From positions 1 to 64,000 of the forward strand of contig NCEU01000007.1 in NCBI GenBank assembly GCA_002280855.1: a stretch of DNA of 64,000 nucleotides, written 5' to 3'. The position numbers and the translations under genes are program-made. The notes beneath the pieces are model-generated. The model saw only the letters and a program-made list of their open reading frames with translations, had not been told where the DNA came from and ran no database searches. Shown here piece after piece: positions 25,076 to 34,800 of the stretch (its first letter is position 1; the number at the start of each line of letters is the position of its first letter). The DNA comes from Sphingomonadales bacterium 32-65-25. Its GTDB lineage: Bacteria > Pseudomonadota > Alphaproteobacteria > Sphingomonadales > Sphingomonadaceae.

Positions 25076-25708
25076 ATGAAGCTTCACGGATATTGGCGCT
25101 CGACGGCAGCGTGGCGGGTGCGGCTCGCGCTCCACCTGAAGGGCATTGCCCATGAACAGGTGGCCGTGAATTTGCTGCAGGGCGAGCAGCGCAGCGCCGC
25201 ACATCTGGCGCTCAACCCCCAAGGCCTCGTGCCGGTGCTGGAAACCGAAGGCGCCGCATTGAGCCAGAGCCTGGCCATCATCGAATACTTGGACGAACGC
25301 TTTCCGCAGCCGCCGCTGCTGCCAGCCGACGCGCTCGGCCGGGCACAGGTGCGAGCCGCGGCGCTCACCATTGCCGCAGAAGTCCACCCGCTCGGCAACC
25401 TGCGTGTGCAGCGCTGGCTGAAAGCCGAAATGCACGCCGATGATGCTGCCGTCACGGCCTGGTTGCACCATTGGATGCACGATGGTCTGGCCGCTTTGGA
25501 GCAGTTTGCGGCCCAGCATGGGGGCAGTTTTCTTTTTGGCGATGCCCCCGGGTTGGCCGACCTCTGCCTTGTACCGCAACTGTACAATGCGCGCCGGTTC
25601 GCACTGGCTCTTGATGTGTTTCCGCGTCTGCTGGCGGTGGAATCGCGCATTGCCGCGACTGCTTGGGCGCATGCTGCGCACCCTGATTCCTGCATCATCT
25701 TGCCGTAA
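25076..25708 (+). CDS. maiA: Maleylacetoacetate isomerase (zeta-class glutathione transferase)
   Basis: 210 residues from ATG 25076 with GGGGGCAGGG upstream. The thioredoxin-like N-terminal domain has the zeta-class active-site motif, here LHGYWRSTAAWRVRLAL, in which the usual S-S-[AC]-[SA] catalytic run is changed to S-T-A-A; Ser14 or so could still serve. NPQGLVPVLE and LSQSLAIIEYLDE bind glutathione. The helical domain ends with LADLCLVPQLYNARRFALAL. It isomerises maleylacetoacetate in tyrosine breakdown. No other gene of that pathway is next to it, so a general GST role remains possible. Confidence 0.85.
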   Translation: MKLHGYWRSTAAWRVRLALHLKGIAHEQVAVNLLQGEQRSAAHLALNPQGLVPVLETEGAALSQSLAIIEYLDERFPQPPLLPADALGRAQVRAAALTIAAEVHPLGNLRVQRWLKAEMHADDAAVTAWLHHWMHDGLAALEQFAAQHGGSFLFGDAPGLADLCLVPQLYNARRFALALDVFPRLLAVESRIAATAWAHAAHPDSCIILP

Positions 25709-25790
25709 CCGTCCGCAGCATGAAATTAACCAGTAGCAACCAAAAAGATTGCAAAAGGACGAAACGAAGGTAGATATACGCCCGTAAATA

Positions 25791-25804
25791 TACCCAAATG
25801 GGTA
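25791..25804. promoter_or_regulatory. 14-bp palindrome in the leader of the giant autotransporter gene
   Basis: TACCCA and TGGGTA flank a central AA, giving a perfect dyad 16-30 bp upstream of the start codon, just before the GGGGG ribosome site (25812-25816). A related TATACGCCCGTA stretch lies just upstream. It could be an operator or a small hairpin that affects translation. No regulator can be assigned. Confidence 0.4.
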
Positions 25805-25820
25805 CATTATTGGGGGTAAC

Positions 25821-28800
25821 ATGCCAGCTTTCGACCAACTCAGCCTGAGTGCCAATGGCAACACGGGTGCTGGCGCCGCGCGCCACATTGGCTTTTCAGT
25901 CGCCGCCCTGATGTTGGCGGGCACGGCGCTGGCGCCTGCCTTTGCCCAGACCGCTGATCTTGGTGGCCTGACGGTCTCCCGCAACGACTTCGTGAATTTC
26001 AACCCGCCCGGCATCGGCATCGAGCCGACCGAAATCACCAATGGCTTGCTGCGCATCAACCCCCTGGCGTCGCTGACCTACGCCGGTGATCTGACCGACA
26101 GCGGTGGCGTCTTTTCGCTGCTCAAGTTCGGCGCCAACGATCTCACCCTGGCGGGCGTCAACACCCACAGCGGCCAGACCACGGTGCAGGGCGGTCGCCT
26201 GATCGCCGGTTCGGCCACGGCCTTGTCGGCGAATTCGCTGTTGGCCATTGCCGGGCCGGTGGCGGGGTTGGCGACGGTTGATCTGAATGGCTTCAGCCAA
26301 ACGGTGAACGGCCTGGTGGGCAACGGTACCGGCGTGCTGACCAGCACCACCGACCCGGCCATCCTGACGATCGACACCACCACCAATCTCACCTTCAACG
26401 GCGCGTTGCAGGGCGAGATTGGCATCACCAAGCGTGGTACCAGCATTCAGACCTTCACCAATCTCAATCCCGGCGCGGCGGCCACCAACGCCACCGGTCC
26501 GATCCGGCTTGAAGCCGGCGCGCTTCGCATCGGTTCCAGCAACGCACTGGGCAGCGGCGCCTTGACGGTTGCCGGCGTCGGCACGCTGAGCGTGGCCGGG
26601 GTAACGCCACTGACGTTCGACAACGCGATCGACCTTCAGGCCGGGTTGACCGTTGCCGCGGCAGCCAACCAGAGCATCACCCTCAACGGCACGATCACGG
26701 GCGCGTTCTCACTGACCAAGCTGGGTGTGGGTGAAGTCATCATCACGGGTGTCAACGGATACACTGGCGGCACCACCTTGAGCGGTGGCCGTCTTGTGAT
26801 CGGCAATGCCAGCGCGCTGGGGACCGGCACTGTCACCCAGACGCAGACCAGTAGCATCGCGCTGGTCAATCCGGCTGCCGACCTCACGCTCGCCAATGCG
26901 TTCCAGCTGAACGCCTCTTCGCTGCAGATCGAAACCCCCAATGCTGGGGTGGTCTTCACCCTGTCCGGCAACATCTCGGGTGCTCCGGACGTTAACCTGA
27001 TTGCTGGCAATGGCGGCACTGTTGTGCTCACTGGCAACAACAGCTTCCCGGGTATGGTGCGCCTGCGTTCGGGCACGCTGGGCATCGCCAACGCCTCCGG
27101 CGTCAATTCGGCTTCGGCCATTCGCGCCGAATCGGCCAACCGCGATATCGTGATTCTGGCCGCGGATCAGCTGGTTACCACTCGCCTCGTCAGCAATGTT
27201 GGCGACGGTGCGTTGGCGATCACCGTGAACACGGGCGCCAACAACGTGGAATTCTCGAATTCTTTGCGTGACGGCTTCGCCGGTGCTGGCGATACGCTGG
27301 CGATTGTGAAGACTGGCACCGGCATCTTCACGGCGTCCAATGCATCGAATACGGCGCTGGGCCGCACGGAGGTGACGGGCGGCTTCTCCGTCGCCGAAGG
27401 CACGCTCAACCTCACGGGCCGCATGGCCAACGACATCAATGTGGCGAGCGGCGCCACCCTTGCTGGCACTGGCTTCCAGGATGTTGGCACCACCACGATC
27501 AGCGATGGTGCCACGCTGTCGCCAGGCGATGCCCGCAACGCTGCGCCGTCCATCGGCACGCTCGCACTGAACAACCTCACGCTGGGTGCCACTGCCAGCA
27601 CCGTCTTCGATCTGGGCCTGCCCAGCATCGATACATTTGCCCCGATCAACGATCTGATCGTTGTTGCCGGCAATCTGGATCTCGGCGGCAGCACGCTCAA
27701 CTTCAACATCCTGCCCGGCTTCACCACCGGCACCTACCGTCTGATGACCTATGCCGGTGCACTGTCTGGCACGGCCAATCTGGGCCTGCTGCCGGTCGGC
27801 TTTATCTACACGCTGAACACTGCGGGCGGGAACGTCGATCTTGGCGTCGAATTGATCGATTTCTACTGGGACGGCAATGGTCCGGCCAACAACACTGTCG
27901 TTGAAGGCGGCCCCGGTACCTGGAATGTTGCCAACACCAACTGGACCGACGTTGGCGGCAACATCAGCATTGCCTGGCAGAACAATGCCCGCGCCTTCTT
28001 CACCAATGCTGGTGGCGAAATGACGGTTGATGGCAATTTCACCTATTCGACCCTGTTCTTCACCGTTGACGGTTACACGCTGGCCCCGGGCGCCGGCGCC
28101 ACGCTGGGCGCCGATGCCGGCACCATCGACGTGGCGGCAGCGGCGACGGCCATGATCAATATCGATCTGGTCGGTACCAACGGCCTGACCAAGGCAGGCA
28201 ATGGCACGCTGGTGCTGGGCGGCACCAACAGCTTCACCGGCGGTCTGTCGATCAACGCCGGCACGCTGGCCGTTACCCAGGCGGCGGCGCTGGGCGCTGA
28301 TGCCGTCACCATCAATGGCAGCTCGCAGACCCTGCGCTTCGATGCCGACATGACGGTGTCCAACGATATCAACGGCGTGGGCATCGGCTACAACGTCAAT
28401 ACCGGCGCCAACACGGTGATCCTCAACGGTTCATTGTCAGGCGGCGGGGCGGACAAGCTGGGCACCGGTACACTGGTGCTCAACAACGCGACCAACGCGC
28501 AGCCCAACACCTTGGCGGTCTTCGGCGGATCGCTGATCGTCAACGGCGGCGTGCAAGGCAATGTCGGCGGCGCCAGTGCGTCCCTGATCGGTGGCACCGG
28601 GACGATCACTGGCTCGCTGTCCACGTCTGGCACGCTGTCGCCCGGTGTGGGCCCCGGCCAGGTCGGCACGCTCACAGCTGGCAGCCTGACCTTGACCGGG
28701 AACGCCATCGCCCTGTTCGATCTGGGCGTGGTCAATGTCGTCGCCGGCACCAACGATCTGGTCATCGTCAACGGCAATCTCGCGCTCGATGGCACGCTGA

Positions 28801-31800
28801 TCGTCAACCCGCTGGCCGGCTGGCACATCGGCACCGGTAGCTTCCGCCTGTTCAACTATGGCGGCGCACTGACCGATAATGGCCTTGCTCTGGGTGGCGC
28901 ACTGCTCACCCCGCCGGCGGACGTGACCTACACGGTCAACACGTCGGTTGCCAGCCAGGTCACGCTCGACATCGGTTACACGGGTGAATTCAACTGGGAT
29001 GGCAATGGTGCCCCGGTTGATGGCGTGATCGAGGGCCGCGAGGGCACCTGGAACGCCACCAACACCAACTGGACCAACAGCGATGCGCTGTTCAACCTGG
29101 CCTGGGTGGACAGCACGGCCACCGTCGCCAATTTCGGCGGCCTCGTGAACCTGGGCGCCACGGTTGATGTGGTGGGCACCCGCACGTTCGGCACGCTGAA
29201 CTTCACCCAGAACGGCTACACGCTGGCCGGCGCAGGTGATCTCGCCATGAACGGCGGCATCGTCAACGTGACGGCCGAACAGGCCACCATCAACGTGGCG
29301 ATCAACGGCGCGGGCGGCCTGACCAAGAATGGCGCGGGTGAACTCGTGCTCGGCACCGCCAACGGTTATACCGATGGCACCACCGTCAACGCCGGCGTGC
29401 TGACCATGGCCGCCAACGGCGCCACCGGCACCGGCACGGTGACGCTGGCCGATGGCACCACCTTGCGCGGGGCTGCGGGCGTGAACATCACGCACGCAAA
29501 TGCCGTCAACATGCTTGGCACTGGCACCTTCGACATTCTGGGCGAAGAATTCGTGCAGAACGGCCAGGTCTCGGGCGGCCTGCTGGTCAAGACCGGCGCT
29601 GGCCGTCTGACGCTGGGCAACGCTGCGAATGATTATACCGGCGGGACCGACATCACCAACGGCACTGTGGCTGTCGCCACCGATGGCGCGCTCGGCACCG
29701 GCAATATCCGTTTCTCGGGCTTCGGCGGCACGCTGGAAACGCTGGGTAGCTTCACCACCGCCAAGACCGTGACGCTCGATGCGGCTGGCGTGATCAACAC
29801 CAACGCCAACACCAACCGCTTTGACGGTCTGGTCTCGGGCGCATCGCCGCTGACAAAGATCGGCAGCGGCACCCTGATCCTGACCAACACCAATAACTAC
29901 AGCGGCGGCACCTTCCTCACCGAAGGCACCATCCAGATCAGCAACGGCAGCGCCATGGGCACCGATGCGAGCACGCTGACTGCGGCTGGCGGCACCACGC
30001 TGATCGCTGGCCTGGCCATCAACACCCCGCCGATGACGCTGGCGCAGGACATCGTCCTGACCGGCGGCAACCTCACCATCAACCTGCTGGGCAATGCCTA
30101 TGGCGTGAACGTCACCAGCGGCGCGCTCGCCACCAACGGCACCGCGCTCACCTTGGGTGGCACCATCAGCGGTGCCGGCGGCATCGATACGCTCAGCTTC
30201 CTGGCTGGCGGCGGCGGCAGCATCGCCTTCACCCAGACCAACAGCTATGAAGGCGGCACCAACCTCGGCAGCGTCATCGCCTACATCGGTGCTGACGGTG
30301 CACTTGGCACCGGTGCCGTCAACCTGAACGGCTTCGGCGCCGGCATCCAGAATACGCTTGGGGGCACTAGTCGCACGCTGGCCAACGCCATCAACGTGAA
30401 CGGCACCCAGCAGAGCCTCGGCGGCGCCGGTGATCTGGTTCTGGGCGGCAACATCGGCGGCACTGGCGAACTGTTCAAGGTCAACAACGGCACCGTCACC
30501 TTCACGGGCGGCGCCAGCGATTTCGGCGGCAGCTTTGCCGTCAACGACGGCGCCGTGCAGATGAACGGCGCCTTCACCAACGCCGCTGCCACGATGGCCG
30601 TGGCCGGTGGCGCGACGCTCTCTGGTACCGGCAGCTTTGCCGGCAGCGTGACCGTGGACGACGGCGGCTTCCTCACCCCCGGCAGCAGCGGCGGCGTGGG
30701 TGTGCTCACGCTGGGCAACCTGTCGCTCAGCGGCCTCAGCAACATCAACTTCCAGCTTGGCGCAGCCAACACGCTGGGCGGACCGCTCAATGATCGCGTG
30801 ATCGTGGGCGGCAACCTCGTGCTCGATGGTCTGCTCAACGTCACCGAAACGGTTGGCGGGGCCTTCACCCTCGGCATCTACAACCTGTTCAGCTATGGCA
30901 CGCTCACCAACAATGGTCTGGCCGTCAACGGCGGCCTGCCGGGTGGTCTCACCGGCACGGTGCAGATCAATGGCCTTGCCCAGCAGGTGAACTTGGTCGT
31001 CGCTGGGCCTGACAGCATCGTCATGAACTGGGATGGCACCGATTTCACTGCGGCTGTGCCCGGTGGCCAGGGTGGCAATGGCGTGTGGAACGCCACCAAC
31101 ACCAACTGGACCGGCGAAGCCCCCGGCGAAATCAACGCCACCTGGCAGAACAACGCTGTCGGCATCTTCGGCGGCACCGGTGGTTCGGTCGATGTGGCCA
31201 GCGCCTTCAACTTTGCCGGCCTTGGCTTCCAGGCTGATGGTTATGTGCTGAACGATGCTGGTGGCAGCCTCAACACCAATAGCACGCTGGGCAGCTTCAT
31301 CTCGGTCGATGGCGGGCTGACCGCCACCATCAACGCCACCATCGGCGGCACCGGCCAGCTGTTCAAGCAGGGCGCCGGCACGCTGGTGCTGGGCGGCAAC
31401 AACACGCTGGCGGGCGACGTCAACCTGGCCAATGGCACCATCGCCGTCACCAGCAATACGGCGCTCGGCCTTGGTTCGCTGATCTTCACCAGTGGCACCA
31501 CGCTGCGCGCCGATGCCTCGGTGACGCTGGCCAACGCCATGCAACTCAATGGCCAGAGCAACATCGACAGCAACGGCAATGTGCTCACGCTTGATGGCGT
31601 GTTGTCGGGCACCGGTGGGTTGATCAAACTGGGCGCCGGCACCTTGGTGCTGAATGCCGCCAACAGCTATGCCGGCGGCACCTCGGTTGATGCCGGCACC
31701 GTGCAGGTTGGCAACAACTTGGCGCTGAGCACCGGCGGTGTGACCTTCCAGGATGCGACCACACTGCTGGCAGGGGTCAATGGCCTCACCCTTGCCAACC

Positions 31801-34800
31801 AGATCACTCTGGCAGGCGGCGTGACGGTTGATACGCAGCCATTTGACCTCACCCTTTCGGGCGAGATCGGCGGCTCCGGCCCGCTTACCAAGGTGGGCGC
31901 CGGCAACCTGATTCTGAATGGCAACAATGTCTACAGCGGTGGCTCGATCCTGCTCGACGGCACGGTCACGCTGGGCACCAGCACCGCTCTGGGCAGCGGC
32001 CAGGTCGATGTGAACGGCCCGGCGGTGCTGCTTTCGGGCGCGGCTGATCTCAACATTGCCAATGCCATCGTCTTGAACGATGTCGGCACCATCGATGTCA
32101 ACGTGTTCACGACCACCTACAGTGGCGTGATCAGCGGCGCTTCGGTGCTGAACAAGGTCGGCTCCGGCAACCTGATCCTCACCAATGCCAACACCTATAG
32201 TGGCGGCACCACGCTGAACGAGGGCCGGCTGACGGTCGCCACCAACAGCGCGCTGGGCACCGGCACGCTCACCATGGCAAACGCTACCACCCTGGCGTCG
32301 GGGGCGGCGGGCCTGGTGCTGGCCAACGAAATCGACATCCCGACAGGGGTGGGCACCATCGATACCGCCGGCAACATGCTGACGCTCAATGGCACCATCA
32401 TCGGTGAGGGTCTGCTCAACAAGATCAGCGCCGGCAACCTGGTGCTGAACGGCGCCAATCTCTATTCGGGCGGCACCACCATCAACGGCGGCACCGTGAC
32501 CGTGGGTACCAACACGGCGCTCGGCACCGGTGGTGTGGTGATGGCCGATGGCACCATGCTGCGCGCTGGTGTGGATGGGCTGGCTCTGGCCAACGCCATC
32601 ACCCTCAATGGCACCAGCACGATGAACACCCAGGCCTTTACCTTCACGCTGAACGGCGTGATCGGCGGCACGGGCACGCTCAGCAAGATCGGCGACGGCA
32701 ATCTGGTCCTGGCCGGCACCAACAGCTACAGCGGCGGCACCAATCTGACCGCCGGCTCGCTGACGGTGGCCAACAACAGCTCGATCGGCACCGGCACGCT
32801 TACCACCACCGGTGGCACCACGCTGATCGTTGGCACCACGACCGGTACCGGCACGGCGGTGACTCTGGCCAATGCGGTCGTGCTGGGTGACGGTGCGACC
32901 ACGGTCAACCTGCAGGGCACGTCCCTGACGTTCAACAACAACAGTTCAATCGCGACCGATGGCGCTGCCCTCACGCTGAACGGGGTTGTTAGCGGCGCTG
33001 GCTCGCTGGTGACCGGCAACTTCGGCACGCTCACGCTCAATGGCGCCAATACGTACAGCGGCGGCACCACCATCAACACGCGCAGCGTCGTCTATATCGG
33101 TTCCGATTCGGCGCTGGGCACCGGTATCGTGACCACTGGCGGCGCCACCGGCGTCTACAACAACAGCGGTGCGATCCGTACGCTGGCCAACAACTTCGTG
33201 ATGAATGGCGGCACCTGGTTTGGCGGTACCAACTTTATGGTGCTGAATGGCACCCTCAGTGGCGCAGGTTTCATCATCAAGGCCGGCCCGGGGACGTTGG
33301 CGCTGAACGGCGAAAACAGCTACGCCGGTACCACGCAACTGCGTGACGGCCGCATCTCTGTCAGCAACAGCACTTCGCTTGGCACCGGCGCGCTGCGGGT
33401 GTTTGCGCCCACGGTGCCGCCGGCTGATGCCGCGGGCCTGGACACCAGGCTGAGGGCGGGCAACACTGGCATTTCTTTGGCCAATGCCATCACACTGGAT
33501 ACCGGCAGCAACCTGGTCGTCGAAAGCGACGTGGCCAGCTTCACGCTCGCTGGTGTCATCAGTGGCGATGGCGCGCTCACCAAGGTCCTGTCCGGCAATC
33601 TGATCCTGACCGGCGACAACAGCTACACCGGCGGCACCGCGCTCAACGCTGGCACCATCACGGTGGGCAGCAACACTGCGCTGGGAACTGGCCGCCTAAC
33701 CATGGCGGGCGGCACTACGCTGGCTTCGGGCGCGGCGAATCTGGTGCTGGCCAATGCCATCACCACGCTGGGTGCTGGCACGGTCGATACGACCGCCAAC
33801 GTCTTCACGCTGAACGGCGTGATCGATGGTGCCGGTTCGATCAGCAAGGTCGGCAGCGGCACGCTGGTTCTGGGTGGTGACAATGCCTACTCGGGCGGCA
33901 CCAACCTCAATGCCGGCACCATCCAGGTGAACACCAACACCGCACTGGGCACCGGCGGCCTTGTGATGGCCGATGGCACCGCGCTGCTTGCAGGCGTGAA
34001 CAGCCTGGCTCTGGCCAATGGCGTCACGCTTAACGGCACCAGCACGATGAACACCCAAGGCTTCACCCTCGCGCTGAACGGCGTGATTGGTGGCACCGGT
34101 ACGTTGGCCAAGATCGGCACCGGCACGCTGGAGTTGAACGGCGACAACACGTACAGCGGGGGCACCAGTCTGACGGCGGGCACCATCCGCGTCGGCAACA
34201 ACAACGCGCTGGGCACCGGCAACCTGGCCATGGCGGCGGGTACCTTCCTGCAGGCGGGCGCCCCGTTGCTGACCATCGCCAACACCGTCAGCATGGCTGG
34301 CGGTGCCACGGTTGACGTGGCGGGCCAGACGCTCACCCTGGGCGGCCTGATCTCGGGCGCCGGCCCGTTGTCGGTGATCGACAGCGCTTCGGTTCCGGCA
34401 GCGGCCCTGGTTCTGACCGGCCTCAACACCTACACGGGCGGCACGGTTGTCACCGGCACCACGGTGCTGGTCAGCCAGGATGCCAACCTCGGCAATGCCG
34501 CGGGCGGCATCACGCTGGTGGGCGGCACGCTGCGAACCACGGCCAGCTTCTCCACTGCCCGGACATTTGCCCTGGGCACCGGCGGCGGCACGGTTGATGT
34601 GGCCACCGGCACCACGCTCACCAGCACGGGCGTGGTCAGCGGTACCAGCCTCACCAAGATTGGCGGCGGCACGCTGGCGCTCAATGCAGCCAACACCTAC
34701 GCCGGTGGCACGGCGCTGAATGCCGGCACCATATCGGTGGGCAACAATGCTGCGCTGGGCACCGGTGCACTGGCCATGGCGGGCGGCACCACGCTGGCCG

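Noticed and set aside
28437..31544. 1,035-codon minus-strand open frame and others opposite the autotransporter
   Set aside because: They mirror the repetitive passenger codons, have Ala/Gly/Val/Arg-biased translations without domains, and lack ribosome sites.
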